Source of the DNA: an uncultured Paracoccaceae bacterium | GTDB taxonomy: Bacteria > Pseudomonadota > Alphaproteobacteria > Rhodobacterales > Rhodobacteraceae | DNA: 64,000 bases | Reading direction: 5' to 3' | NCBI GenBank assembly: GCA_951812305.1 | Contig: CATOSB010000004.1 | Span: 744,001 to 808,000 of the forward strand | In this document: positions 45,490-55,072 of the stretch, piece after piece | Layout: each line of letters opens with the position of its first letter | How positions within the stretch are numbered: position 1 is the first letter of the stretch | Position numbers and translations under genes: made by a program | Notes under the pieces: generated by a model | What the model was told of the DNA's origin: nothing | What the model saw: only the letters and a program-made list of their open reading frames with translations | Database searches by the model: none

Positions 45490-45723
45490 ATGAATGCGGA
45501 TGAAACACTGGATGCCAAAGGCCTGTTATGCCCCCTGCCCGTTCTGAAAGCGCGCAAGCGGCTTCTGGGCATGAAGCCCGGTAATGTGTTGCATATCGAA
45601 GCCGACGATCCCGCGTCGGTCGTGGATTTTCCGCATTTTTGTGCCGAGAACGGTCATCGCCTGATATCCAGTGAAACAATTGGCGGTGTATACAGTTTCG
45701 CAATTGAAAAAGGCGGCACCTAG
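45490..45723 (+). CDS. TusA-family sulfurtransferase
   Basis: 77 residues. Contains the signature LDAKGLLCPLPVLKARKRL with the active Cys at about residue 14, and a C-terminal beta segment VYSFAIEKGGT. TusA proteins relay persulfide sulfur, for instance for tRNA thiolation or molybdenum cofactor. Divergent from ccdA by ~110 bp and convergent with rne across a shared terminator. Which sulfur pathway it serves cannot be told. Confidence 0.92.
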   Translation: MNADETLDAKGLLCPLPVLKARKRLLGMKPGNVLHIEADDPASVVDFPHFCAENGHRLISSETIGGVYSFAIEKGGT

Positions 45724-45736
45724 GGCGCCGCCTTTT
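45707..45736. terminator. bidirectional intrinsic terminator between tusA-like gene and rne
   Basis: AAAAAGGCGGC-ACCTAGGG-CGCCGCCTTTT makes a GC-rich stem with A-run and T-run on either side, so it can end transcription from both convergent genes. It overlaps the last codons of the tusA-like gene. Confidence 0.85.
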
Positions 45737-45755
45737 CCTAAAACTGTCTGGCGCC

Positions 45756-48533
45756 TTACCGGCCCATCGACCACCAACCACGCTTTTTCGGCTTTGCGGC
45801 CTCTGCAGGTGCCGCTGCCACTTCGACCGCCGCAACCGGCTCTTTTGCTGGCGGCGACGGCTTTGCTTCCGGTACCGGTGCAGGTTGCGCGACGGTTTCG
45901 GTGGCCGCTTCGGTTGCCGTCGCTTCCGGCTCTTTCTTCTTGCGTGATCTGGTCACACGCTTGCGCTTGGGCTTCTCTTCAGCCGCCGCGTCTACGGTTT
46001 CCGCAGGCTTGGCATCTTCGGCATCCGGTTTGGATTCATCAGCAACTGGTTCCTCAGCGACCTCCGACTTCTTGGAGCGACTGCTGCGCCGCCGCCGCGG
46101 TTTTGGTTTTTCGGCCTCATCAGCAGAATTGTCGGGAGTCTCTGCAGGCGCTTCTTCAGCCGGTGTTTCGTCAGCGTTCTGCGCTGTTTCGGCGGACTCG
46201 GCACTTTGCGCCTCGGCGCCCGAATTCTCACCCGATCCGCCACCACCGCGCCGCCTCCGGCGCCGCCGACGGCGTTTTTTTGGCGCGTCTTCTTCTTGCG
46301 GCGCTTCCGGGGTCGCCTCAACCACCTCTTCTTCATCGGGCATCATCGAGGCGTCAACCGAAACAACCGGGCTTGATTGCTGCACCAGCCGTGTCGCAGT
46401 TTTGAACTTTTCGATAGAGAAATCCGGCGAGATCAGCATCGGGTCCGCTTCGACCCGGATCGCCATGCCATAGCGGCCCTCTATCTGGGCAATATGTTCC
46501 CGCTTTTGGTTCACCAGGAAGTTCACAATACCAACCGGCGCTTTCAACAGCACCTCCCGGTTTTTCCGCCGCGTACCTTCTTCCTCCAACTGGCGCAGGA
46601 TCGTCAGCGCGAGATTGTCGTCAGACCGCACCAGCCCGGTGCCGTGACAGGACGGGCAAGGCTGCGTCGTCGCCTCGATCATGCCGGGGCGCAGACGCTG
46701 GCGGCTCATTTCCATCAAACCGAATCCCGAAATCCGGCCCACCTGAATGCGGGCCCGGTCGGTTTTCAGCTTGTCCTTCATGCGTTTTTCGACGGCCGAA
46801 TTATTCCGGCGTTCTTCCATGTCGATGAAATCGATCACGATCAGACCGGCCAAATCGCGCAAGCGCAGTTGCCGCGCAACTTCTTCGGACGCCTCAAGGT
46901 TGGTTTTCAGCGCCGTTTCCTCGATTGAGCCTTCTTTTGTGGCCCGGCCAGAGTTTACGTCAATCGCGACCAGTGCCTCAGTCACACCTATGACAATATA
47001 GCCGCCGGATTTCAGCTGCACCGTCGGGTTGAACATGCTGCTGAGGTAACTTTCGACCTGAAAACGCGCGAAAAGCGGCATCGGGTCCTGGTACAGTTTC
47101 ACGTTCTTGGCGTGGGACGGCATGATCATTTTCATGAAGTCCTTGGCGGTGCGATACCCGCCCTCGCCCTCGACATGCACTTCGTCAATCTCGCGGCTAT
47201 AAAGATCGCGGATCGAACGTTTGATCAGGTCGCCTTCTTCATAGATTTTCGCCGGCGCGATGGATTTCAGTGTCAGTTCCCTGATCTGCTCCCAAAGCCG
47301 TTGCAGATATTCATAGTCGCGCTTGATCTCGGACTTCGTGCGCTTGGCACCGGCGGTCCGAATGATCAGACCCGCGCCGTCCGGCACATCAATTTCGTTC
47401 GCTATCTCTTTGAGTTTCTTGCGATCTGGCGCATTTGTGATTTTGCGACTTATGCCACCGCCACGCGCGGTGTTGGGCATCAAAACACAGTATCGACCAG
47501 CCAGAGAAAGATAGGTCGTCAGCGCCGCGCCCTTATTGCCGCGTTCCTCCTTGACCACCTGCACCAGCATAATCTGGCGCACCTTGACAACTTCCTGAAT
47601 CTTGTAACGGCGCGGACGTGACTTACGAGGTTGGCGGATTTCTTCGGTCACATCTTCGTCGGCGACGGATTCGATGGCCTCATCGCGCTCCGCTGGGTCC
47701 AGCGGTTTGTCGCCGTCGTCATCGTCCGCATTACCGTCGACTCCGTCCGCGGCATCGCTGTCGGCTTGCGGTTCCGGCGGCTCAGCCTTGTCATCATCGG
47801 ATGTGGCATCCGTTTCTTCGGCCTCTTCTTCGCCTTCGGCGATGGTCGGGTCGTCACTTTCGACCGCCATTGCGACGGTCTTGGGATTGTCGTCGTCAGA
47901 ACCGGGTGCATTGTCACCTTTCGGCGCATCTTCTTTGGCTCCGTTGGTATCTTCGGCGGTATCCTCTTTTGCGGCTTCAGTTGTTGCTTCCGCGTTCCCG
48001 TCGCTCTTTTTCCTGCGGCTGCGGCTGCGTTTGGGCTTTTGAACCGGCTCATCGGCTACGATGTTGTCGTTGGCGTGTTCCGCGCTTTCGTCACCGTCAA
48101 GTTCGACGACTTCCATGCCGTCGATACTCGAATCCTCAGATGTGGAAGCAGCGCTGGCCTCAGGTGCCTTCTTCTCCGATTTAGGCTTGCGGCGGCGGCG
48201 TGACCGTTTGGGTTTCTCATCCTCTTCCGCCGCCTGTGCTTGCGCATAGGCTCGGTCCTCGGCCAACAGCGCCTCGCGATCCGCAACAGGTATCTGATAA
48301 TAATCCGGGTGAATTTCTGAAAACGCCAGAAACCCATGCCGATTGCCGCCATATTCAACGAATGCGGCCTGTAGCGAGGGTTCGACCCTCGAAACTTTTG
48401 CTAGATAGATATTGCCAGCGAGCTGGCGTTTGTTTTCCGATTCAAAGTCGAACTCCTCGACCTTGTTTCCGTCCACCACCACGACACGGGTTTCTTCCGT
48501 GTGGGTGGCGTCGATAAGCATTTTCTTTGCCAT
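45756..48533 (-). CDS. rne: ribonuclease E
   Basis: 925 residues from ATG 48533 (MAKKMLIDATHTEETRVVVV). The N-terminal S1 domain is broken after ~95 residues by a ~200-residue acidic, low-complexity insert with basic KRSRRRRKPK patches, as known in alphaproteobacterial RNase E. The catalytic domain follows, with the Mg-binding Asp residues in TEALVAIDVNSGRAT and GLIVIDFIDMEERRN, and the zinc link CPSCHGTG. A ~180-residue Ala/Glu/Pro-rich tail with Arg tracts (KKRRRRRRRRRGG, KPRRRRSSRSKK) forms the degradosome scaffold, ending GWWSMGR. It processes rRNA and mRNA at the membrane. Confidence 0.95.
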   Translation of the reverse strand: MAKKMLIDATHTEETRVVVVDGNKVEEFDFESENKRQLAGNIYLAKVSRVEPSLQAAFVEYGGNRHGFLAFSEIHPDYYQIPVADREALLAEDRAYAQAQAAEEDEKPKRSRRRRKPKSEKKAPEASAASTSEDSSIDGMEVVELDGDESAEHANDNIVADEPVQKPKRSRSRRKKSDGNAEATTEAAKEDTAEDTNGAKEDAPKGDNAPGSDDDNPKTVAMAVESDDPTIAEGEEEAEETDATSDDDKAEPPEPQADSDAADGVDGNADDDDGDKPLDPAERDEAIESVADEDVTEEIRQPRKSRPRRYKIQEVVKVRQIMLVQVVKEERGNKGAALTTYLSLAGRYCVLMPNTARGGGISRKITNAPDRKKLKEIANEIDVPDGAGLIIRTAGAKRTKSEIKRDYEYLQRLWEQIRELTLKSIAPAKIYEEGDLIKRSIRDLYSREIDEVHVEGEGGYRTAKDFMKMIMPSHAKNVKLYQDPMPLFARFQVESYLSSMFNPTVQLKSGGYIVIGVTEALVAIDVNSGRATKEGSIEETALKTNLEASEEVARQLRLRDLAGLIVIDFIDMEERRNNSAVEKRMKDKLKTDRARIQVGRISGFGLMEMSRQRLRPGMIEATTQPCPSCHGTGLVRSDDNLALTILRQLEEEGTRRKNREVLLKAPVGIVNFLVNQKREHIAQIEGRYGMAIRVEADPMLISPDFSIEKFKTATRLVQQSSPVVSVDASMMPDEEEVVEATPEAPQEEDAPKKRRRRRRRRRGGGGSGENSGAEAQSAESAETAQNADETPAEEAPAETPDNSADEAEKPKPRRRRSSRSKKSEVAEEPVADESKPDAEDAKPAETVDAAAEEKPKRKRVTRSRKKKEPEATATEAATETVAQPAPVPEAKPSPPAKEPVAAVEVAAAPAEAAKPKKRGWWSMGR

Positions 48534-48958
48534 GTAATATCTCTGCACCCAGGCAAACGCCTGCTGGCGCCCGGGCGCGCGAGGTTCTTGGCTAGGTGGC
48601 TTGTTTGGGCGATTGGTGCGGCGCGTGCAGAAACCGGCGCGGGCGATATTGCCCGGTCGCTCGTCAGTTTATGCCTCTCGCGCCTCATCGCGGTTCTTCC
48701 TTGACGCAGCCGCTGTTCACAGCGTTCCGCGCCCGTTCATGGCCCGCCCTCAATCGAGGTCGGGCAATCTCCCAGCCCCTGAAACTACTGTTCGAGGCCC
48801 GGTTTGTTATTCCCGTTTGTCCCTTCCGGTCGCTATGCCGTGATGCGGTACACCGGGAAATTCCGTCGCGTGGCCAATGGCCGACGCTTGGCGCTAACAT
48901 AAGTGCGAAGGTCCGTCGAATACAATGGCCAAATGTCACATAGGAAAGAATTGCACGC
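48534..48958 (-). promoter_or_regulatory. long rne leader/promoter region
   Basis: About 425 bp with no credible gene. It separates rne from the small exported protein gene on the same strand. Long rne leaders with hairpins that RNase E cuts for autoregulation are known in other bacteria. The GC-rich segment near 48560-48600 could form such stems, but no conserved structure was recognised. Confidence 0.5.
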
Positions 48959-49447
48959 TTATTCGTTCGGCTTCGCCTTTTGAAAATTCGCCGGACCCAT
49001 CCGGCCATGCCGGTGGGTGAAACGCCCTTCAAGAACATCGACATTGGTTCCGAACGTGAAGCTCAGTTTTTCACGATTTCGGTTGCTGGCCTCAGAAACC
49101 ATCTGAAAAAGCTGGCTGTCACGCGTCGTTCCAACACGTAATTTCATCGGCTGGATGTATTTTCGCACCGACGGATCAGGATGGCCAAAGCTTAGTATCG
49201 CCGTGACGACCGTGTCGCTGCTACCAATACTCGTTCGCGACCGCACTGCACTGCCAATTTCAGTAAACGCAACCCCGTCGATGTGGCCATCGGCGTTCAT
49301 ATCTCCATACCAGATGCCCAAAAGGTTGCTCAGAAATCCGTCGCCCCCGTTGGTTACTTCCTGAATCTTCATGTCAGGTGGGAACAATAAGTCCGCGTTT
49401 GCAGGGGCGGTCAAAAGAAATATCAGTGCGGTCGTCAAATAGCGCAT
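48959..49447 (-). CDS. small exported protein with one EF-hand-like loop
   Basis: 162 residues. A signal peptide MRYLTTALIFLLTAPANA is clear. The mature protein has WYGDMNADGHIDGVAFTEIG, a D-x-N-x-D-G-x-I-D calcium-type loop near residue 50, and otherwise beta-rich sequence. I do not recognise a family; a single VCBS/EF-hand-like repeat is the only handle. An IS66 copy begins only 18 bp upstream of the ATG, so the native promoter has been displaced and expression may now depend on the IS. Confidence 0.7.
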   Translation of the reverse strand: MRYLTTALIFLLTAPANADLLFPPDMKIQEVTNGGDGFLSNLLGIWYGDMNADGHIDGVAFTEIGSAVRSRTSIGSSDTVVTAILSFGHPDPSVRKYIQPMKLRVGTTRDSQLFQMVSEASNRNREKLSFTFGTNVDVLEGRFTHRHGRMGPANFQKAKPNE

Positions 49448-49465
49448 CTTATTCCTTCAAATATC

Positions 49466-51066
49466 GTAACTCCCAAGCACCCCCCACGTTTGAGTGTTAT
49501 TGTCAGTTTTATGGTGAGTCGAATTTGCCATTTTGCGCGTGTTTTTTTTCTTTCTTGTCTGAATTCTGTGGCGCCGGGTTGATTTCTCTGAATCAGTGGT
49601 GGGATGGATCAGGTTGCCGCCCTTGAACAACTTCTCGCCACGGCTCTGCGTCGGATCGCTGAGCTTGAAGCTGCGTTGGCGAGCATGGCGGAAGAGATCA
49701 CGGACCTGCGCCGACAGTTGGCCAAGAACAGCAGCAATAGCAGCAAGCCCCCTTCAAGTGATGGCCTGAAGAAGCCAGCCCCGCGCAGCCTGCGTGGCAA
49801 ATCCGGAAAGAAAAGTGGCGGCCAAGTTGGCCACCGGGGCGACACCCTGCGCCAGACGTCAACACCCGACTTTGTCGAACGGCATGAGGCGACGCATTGC
49901 AGCGCCTGTCAGAGCGCCCTGACGGCGGAGATGGTGAAAGGGATCGAGAAGCGTCAGGTGTTCGACTTGCCTGCGCCACGCCTGGAGGTCACCGAGCATC
50001 AGGCGGCGGTTTATTGTTGCGACCATTGTCGAGCCACGACGACGGCTGGCTTTCCCGATGGCGTGGCCGCGCATGTGCAATATGGCACGCGCATGCGGGC
50101 AGTGGCGGTCTATTGCAATGTTCAGCAGCTGATACCCGAGGATCGGGTCTGCCAGCTTATGCGCGACCTGTTTGGGGCCACCAGCTTGTGCGCGGCCAGC
50201 GTGACCAACTGGACGCGCGGCGCGGCAAATAAGATGGGTGTCGTGGTTGAACACATTCTCGCCCGGCTTGCCGAAGGCGGCGTTCGGCATCTGGACGAGA
50301 CCGGACTTCGTGTTGCCGGCAAGCTGCACTGGCTGCACACGATCTGCGATACCGCCTTCACCCATTACCGCATCAGCGCCAAACGCGGTGCTGTTCCAAC
50401 CTTCCTGACCGGCGGGACGATCATTCATGATCACTGGAAACCCTACTACGCCCATATGAGCGGAGTGGACGCCCACGCCCTCTGCGGGGCGCATCACTTG
50501 CGCGAACTCAAGGCCATCGAAGAGATCGAAAAAGAGCCTTGGGCGACGGAGATGAGCGCAGTGCTTCATAGCGCCAATCAGCTCAGATGCGCGGCTCAGG
50601 ATCAAGGCGAGACCGAACTCCCGGAACTGGTTCGCCAGGGTATCGTCACCAGATACATGGCGATCCTCGCCAAGGGGCTCGCCTTCCACGAACGCCAGCC
50701 CCCGCTGGCCAAAAGCCCCGGCACCCGCGGCCGAAAAGCCAGGCGGCCAGGCCACAACCTGCTCCTCCGCCTGCGTGACTACCGCGATGACGTTTTGCGA
50801 TTCATCGCCGACTTCGCGGTCCCATTCACAAACAATCAGGCCGAACAGGACCTGCGCATGATGAAGCTGCGCATGAAAATCTCGGGCACCTTCCGCACCC
50901 TCGAGGGCGCGCGGGTCTTCGCCGACATCAGGTCCGTCATCTCGACGGCCAGAAAACACCGGTTCAACATCCTGGAAATCCTGACCCTGTCACCACCTCA
51001 GATCATCGCACGGCTCTGACGGAACAAAACCCCGCAACCCTATCGGACAGGGTGCTTGGGAGTTAC
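49466..51066 (+). mobile_element. IS66 copy between the small exported protein gene and the dctD-like gene
   Basis: 1601 bp, intact 17-bp terminal repeats, exact 8-bp duplication CAAATATC (49458-49465, 51067-51074). The T-run before tnpC has eight T. The following ~165 bp to the dctD-like stop codon contain no gene that I can identify. Confidence 0.96.
49604..51019 (+). CDS. tnpC: IS66-family transposase TnpC (copy beside dctD)
   Basis: 471 residues, intact, native tail QIIARL. It shares Gln in HERQPPLA with copies A and B but has GTATCGTC like the copy at 34783, so the copies do not form a simple two-class tree; mixing by recombination is likely. Confidence 0.95.
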   Translation: MDQVAALEQLLATALRRIAELEAALASMAEEITDLRRQLAKNSSNSSKPPSSDGLKKPAPRSLRGKSGKKSGGQVGHRGDTLRQTSTPDFVERHEATHCSACQSALTAEMVKGIEKRQVFDLPAPRLEVTEHQAAVYCCDHCRATTTAGFPDGVAAHVQYGTRMRAVAVYCNVQQLIPEDRVCQLMRDLFGATSLCAASVTNWTRGAANKMGVVVEHILARLAEGGVRHLDETGLRVAGKLHWLHTICDTAFTHYRISAKRGAVPTFLTGGTIIHDHWKPYYAHMSGVDAHALCGAHHLRELKAIEEIEKEPWATEMSAVLHSANQLRCAAQDQGETELPELVRQGIVTRYMAILAKGLAFHERQPPLAKSPGTRGRKARRPGHNLLLRLRDYRDDVLRFIADFAVPFTNNQAEQDLRMMKLRMKISGTFRTLEGARVFADIRSVISTARKHRFNILEILTLSPPQIIARL

Positions 51067-51239
51067 CAAATATCAATGTGGTGAAACACTACGCGTCGCC
51101 AAACATTCTGTAAACAAAACCGGCGCCGACGAATTTCACGCCATAAATCGATTTGGATGCGGGTTTTTTTGCGGCGCAGCACCAGCAAACGTGCCGCACC
51201 GTTCAGCAAAAGGAGACCAGTAATATGCACCACGAAGCT

Positions 51240-52574
51240 TCAAAGATAATCTGCCCGCTGCAAGCCATATTTAGCCATTTTCTCGTTCAGCGTCCGGCGC
51301 GGCAAACACAGTTCCTCCATCACATTGACGATGGATCCCTTGTGGCGCCGCATCGTATTGTCGATCAGCATCCGCTCAAATGCCTCGACATATTCCTTCA
51401 GCGGCTTGCCCTCGGTCGTCATAATCGGCTGCACCTCATCGCTTTCGGCCATCAAAAGCGAGGCAATCGTCCCTGTCCCGCGCCGGTTCTGCAACACGGC
51501 GCGTTCGGCGACATTGATCAGTTGACGAATATTTCCCGGCCATGGTGCTTGTAACAACTGCGCGGCTTCCTGCGCGCTGACCTGCGGCGGCGTGCAGCCG
51601 TATTCATCGGCAAATTGTTCGCCAAACTGCGTAAACAGCATCAGAATGTCCTCGCCCCGCTGACGCAGCGGCGGAAGCGTGATCTTCATTGCCGCAAGCC
51701 GATAATAGAGATCGGGGCGTAATACGTCCTCACAGGTCTTGCCCTGCTCCTGCAGGTTCGAGATTGCGATCAGCCGCGTCTCGGGTGGATTGCCGGATTC
51801 GTTGATCCAGCTCAGAAGTCGCGCCTGAACTGCTTCCGGCAGGGCTTCGACATCCTCCAGAACCAATGTGCCCCCGCGTGCGTCCTCAAGCGCAGGCAAC
51901 TGGTCACCGCCCTCGTCCATCGGCCCAAACAGGCGCTTTATCAGCGCCTCTTCGTCCAGCCCCGCACAGGACATGATCACGAATTTCCGCCCCGCCTTGG
52001 CCCCAACGGCGTGCAGCGCGTGCGCCACCAGTGTCTTGCCGGTCCCCGTCTCACCATCGATCAGAACATGCCCCTCGGCCTGACCCAGATCGAGAATGTC
52101 CTCACGCAACCGGTCCATAACCGGCGAAGCCCCGACAAGTTTCTTCATGATAGAAGAGCCATCAGACAATTCTTTCCGCAGCGCGCGATTGTCCAGTGTC
52201 AGGCGGCGGTATTGCGTGGCCTTCTTGGCCAGTTCGGTCATTCGGTCCGGGTTGAACGGCTTTTCCAGAAAATCATAGGCGCCGACCCGCATCGCCTCGA
52301 CCGCCATCGGTACGTCGCCGTGGCCGGTGATCATGATCACGGGCAGCGCGCTGTCCACGCTCATCAGGCGCTTCAGAAACTGCATCCCGTCCATGCCGGG
52401 CATTTTGATATCGCTGACGACCACGCCGGGATATTCCGGCCCCAGCCCTTTCAGCGCATCCTCCGCGCTTGGATACGTCTCCGTGTCAAATCCACTTAGC
52501 GCCAGCCACTGACTGATCGACTGACGCATGTCCTTTTCGTCATCGACGATTGCGATTTTCATTGCCTGAGCCAT
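51240..52574 (-). CDS. dctD: DctD-like response regulator with AAA+ domain lacking GAFTGA
   Basis: 444 residues. Receiver domain with acidic pocket IVDDEKD, phospho-Asp in VVVSDIKMPGMDGMQ and Lys in DFLEKPFNP. AAA+ domain with Walker A GETGTGKTLVAHAL, a degenerate Walker B region GGTLVLEDVEALP, and arginine-finger area RPDLYYRLAAMKITLPPLRQR. The sigma-54 contact loop GAFTGA is missing: LFGPMDEGGDQL stands where ELFGH..GAFTGA is expected. C-terminal Fis-type helix-turn-helix EELCLPRRTLNEKMAKYGL. It pairs with the kinase gene 8 bp upstream. C4-dicarboxylate control is inferred from family only. Confidence 0.87.
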   Translation of the reverse strand: MAQAMKIAIVDDEKDMRQSISQWLALSGFDTETYPSAEDALKGLGPEYPGVVVSDIKMPGMDGMQFLKRLMSVDSALPVIMITGHGDVPMAVEAMRVGAYDFLEKPFNPDRMTELAKKATQYRRLTLDNRALRKELSDGSSIMKKLVGASPVMDRLREDILDLGQAEGHVLIDGETGTGKTLVAHALHAVGAKAGRKFVIMSCAGLDEEALIKRLFGPMDEGGDQLPALEDARGGTLVLEDVEALPEAVQARLLSWINESGNPPETRLIAISNLQEQGKTCEDVLRPDLYYRLAAMKITLPPLRQRGEDILMLFTQFGEQFADEYGCTPPQVSAQEAAQLLQAPWPGNIRQLINVAERAVLQNRRGTGTIASLLMAESDEVQPIMTTEGKPLKEYVEAFERMLIDNTMRRHKGSIVNVMEELCLPRRTLNEKMAKYGLQRADYL

Positions 52575-52582
52575 TTAGGTCC

Positions 52583-54340
52583 TCATTCTGCCGCTCGAAT
52601 GCCTCTCAACAAAGGCAACTGCACCTCAAACACCGCGCCGCCCTCACGTCCGTTGCGCGCGGTCAGCCTTCCGCCAAGGTCGTTCACGATGCCGGATGAA
52701 ATGGCAAGCCCCAGCCCAACGCCGTCACCGGGTGCCTTGGTCGTGTAAAACGGCTCAAACAGGTTCTCGAGGTCTTCGATGCCCGGGCCATTGTCGCGCA
52801 CGGTAATGATCGAACTGTCGCCTGCGGCAAGCGTTATGTCGACACGCGGTTCTTCTATAGACTTGGTGGCGTCCAATGCATTTCGCAAGAGGTTGATCAA
52901 CACCTGATCAAGGCGCACCTTGTCTGCCAGCACCATCACCGGCTCTTTCGGCAAATTGCGCTGAATTCTGACCTTCCGGCTTTTCAGTTGCGGTTCCATC
53001 ATCGCGATGGCAGACGACACGGAATCCCTTGCATCCACTGGCTCTGAGGCTTCTGATCCCTTGCGCGCATAAGATTTCAACTGCCGCGTTATGGCCCCCA
53101 TCCTTTCAATTAGATCATCAATACGCTGGAAGGAGGACAGCGCTTCTTCCGGGCGCCTTCGCTGTAACAACAGCTTCGCTCCGGCGAGGTAGGTTTTCAT
53201 CGCCGCCAGCGGCTGATTCAATTCGTGGCTGACGCTTGCCGACATCTCCCCCAGCGCGGCCAGCTTGGATGACTGCGCAATGGTTTGCTCGGCCACTTCC
53301 AGGTTCTTTTCCGCCCTTTGGCGTTCGGCGATTTCCCGCTGCAGCGCATCGTTCAACTGGCAAAGCTCTGCCGACTCACGCTGAAAAAAGATCGACCGCG
53401 CCCAGGCCCGGCGACTGGAAAAATAGAACCCGGCCGCCAGAAAGATCGCAAAACCCATGATTTCCAGCGCTAGAACTGCGTTTACGCGTTCCCGCACACT
53501 GCTGTAGGATGTAAAATTGACCATCCGCCAACCGCGAAATGCGATGCGGGTTTCCACGCGCAGCAGCGAACTGCCCGGTAACAACGCCTCTGATGGCAGT
53601 GCCGCCCAATCTGCTGTCGCACGAATCGCCCGTTCAATTGCCGAGGGCGCGGATTGTGCTTCCAGCGCCTCTTCCTCGGTCAGCCCCCGCCACTTCGGTT
53701 CGGTCGCAAGGATGATCACGCCTTCGCTGTTGGTCACCAGAACCGCGTCAGCAATCGAAGACCAGCTTTGTTCAAACTTCCGCAGATCCACCTCGACCAG
53801 AATGACGCCGGTCAGTTCTCCATCATCTTCGATCCTGCGGGTATAGTTGAAACCGATACCGCCGCTTTCACCTTCGGCGGCTGTAAACACCGTATCGTCA
53901 GAACGTAGTGCAGCCACGTAATAAGCCTCCGACTTCAGGCCTTTCCCGATCTGTGAACGATCAGTGGCGGCAACGACGCGCCCGGCAAGGTCCATGACCT
54001 TTATCGCCGAAATCGAAACTTCATCCTGTAGCTGAATCAGGTGCTGCGAGGTCTGCGAAAAATCGCCGGAATTCAACGCGGCGATCAAAACCGGGTCGCG
54101 CGACAACAACAGCGGCAATATCGATGTTCTCTGTAATTCACTCAAAAGGTTCCCGACATAAAGCGCCTGACGAACCTCTGCTCTGTTTTTGGTCGATGCG
54201 GTGTAACGCTCCGTCAGAACATTGTTTGTAATCCAGACAATTGCCACCGCCAGCAGCAGCACAAGGATCAGCACACCGCGCCCTGTCCAGGACATAGACG
54301 ATTTTTCAGGGATATCCTGCGTGACGAGATCCGTGCTCAT
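52583..54340 (-). CDS. dctB: DctB-like sensor histidine kinase
   Basis: 585 residues. Two membrane spans (about residues 21-40 and 300-318) enclose a periplasmic double-PAS-type sensor of ~260 residues, including VSISAIKVMDLAGRVVAATD. A coiled coil rich in Glu/Arg/Gln follows, then the H-box ASVSHELNQPLAAMKTYL, N-box INLLRNALDATKS, and G-boxes VRDNGPGIEDL and GDGVGLGLAIS. It is of the DctB class that senses C4-dicarboxylates in rhizobia. No dctPQM transporter lies nearby, so the ligand is not certain. Confidence 0.9.
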   Translation of the reverse strand: MSTDLVTQDIPEKSSMSWTGRGVLILVLLLAVAIVWITNNVLTERYTASTKNRAEVRQALYVGNLLSELQRTSILPLLLSRDPVLIAALNSGDFSQTSQHLIQLQDEVSISAIKVMDLAGRVVAATDRSQIGKGLKSEAYYVAALRSDDTVFTAAEGESGGIGFNYTRRIEDDGELTGVILVEVDLRKFEQSWSSIADAVLVTNSEGVIILATEPKWRGLTEEEALEAQSAPSAIERAIRATADWAALPSEALLPGSSLLRVETRIAFRGWRMVNFTSYSSVRERVNAVLALEIMGFAIFLAAGFYFSSRRAWARSIFFQRESAELCQLNDALQREIAERQRAEKNLEVAEQTIAQSSKLAALGEMSASVSHELNQPLAAMKTYLAGAKLLLQRRRPEEALSSFQRIDDLIERMGAITRQLKSYARKGSEASEPVDARDSVSSAIAMMEPQLKSRKVRIQRNLPKEPVMVLADKVRLDQVLINLLRNALDATKSIEEPRVDITLAAGDSSIITVRDNGPGIEDLENLFEPFYTTKAPGDGVGLGLAISSGIVNDLGGRLTARNGREGGAVFEVQLPLLRGIRAAE

Positions 54341-54373
54341 GAGACGAAGGTTACACGCCCGTGCATATCACGC

Positions 54374-55042
54374 TCAAGCGGATGCCATCACATCCACGAG
54401 ACCGGCGAAAAACGGCGCGCCATCGGTGCCACCCTGGGCTTCCTCGGCGCGGCGCTCGGGATGGGGCATCATACCCAGAACGCGGCGGTTTTCGCTCAGG
54501 ATACCGGCAATATCGTTTAGCGATCCATTCGGGTTGTCTGTATAGGTAAATGCCACGCGGTCCTCGTCGCTTAACCTCGCAAGCGTTTCATCATCCGCGA
54601 AATAATTGCCGTCATGATGGGCGATCGGAATGTCGATCTGGTCGCCAGCGCGAAAGCGACTGGTGAAAGCGCTGTCCGTTGTTGCGACACTCAAACCAAC
54701 TACGCGGCAAATGTATTTCAGGCCCGCGTTGCGCAACAAAGCACCCGGCAGCAACCCGGTTTCGGTCAGCACCTGAAACCCGTTGCAGATACCAACGGCA
54801 AAGCCGCCGCGTTCAACATGTGCCTTAAGCGCCCCGATTATCGGCGACTGCGCCGCAATCGCCCCGCAGCGCAGATAATCGCCATAGCTGAACCCGCCCG
54901 GCACCCCGACGATATCTGTGCCTTCCGGTAACGCGGTGTCCTTGTGCCAGACCATGTCCACAACCGCGCCCGCATTCCTGAATGCCACGGCAAGGTCTCG
55001 GTCACAGTTAGATCCCGGAAAGACAAGTATGGCGGCTTTCAT
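54374..55042 (-). CDS. purQ: phosphoribosylformylglycinamidine synthase, glutaminase subunit
   Basis: 222 residues, class I glutamine amidotransferase. Start KAAILVFPGSNCDRDLAVAF, nucleophile Cys in VGICNGFQVLTETG (about residue 86), catalytic His and Glu in MMPHPERRAEEAQGG. It supplies ammonia to PurL in the fourth step of purine synthesis. Encoded with purS and purC, but a DUF3592 gene is inserted between purS and purQ; purL is not in the window. Confidence 0.96.
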   Translation of the reverse strand: MKAAILVFPGSNCDRDLAVAFRNAGAVVDMVWHKDTALPEGTDIVGVPGGFSYGDYLRCGAIAAQSPIIGALKAHVERGGFAVGICNGFQVLTETGLLPGALLRNAGLKYICRVVGLSVATTDSAFTSRFRAGDQIDIPIAHHDGNYFADDETLARLSDEDRVAFTYTDNPNGSLNDIAGILSENRRVLGMMPHPERRAEEAQGGTDGAPFFAGLVDVMASA

Positions 55043-55072
55043 CTGGTTTTGCCTCGCTGACTGCTCGCCGCT

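Noticed and set aside
45901..48203. Several 100-190 codon plus-strand frames opposite rne
   Set aside because: They are Ser/Ala/Arg-rich reflections of the acidic and basic low-complexity parts of RNase E.
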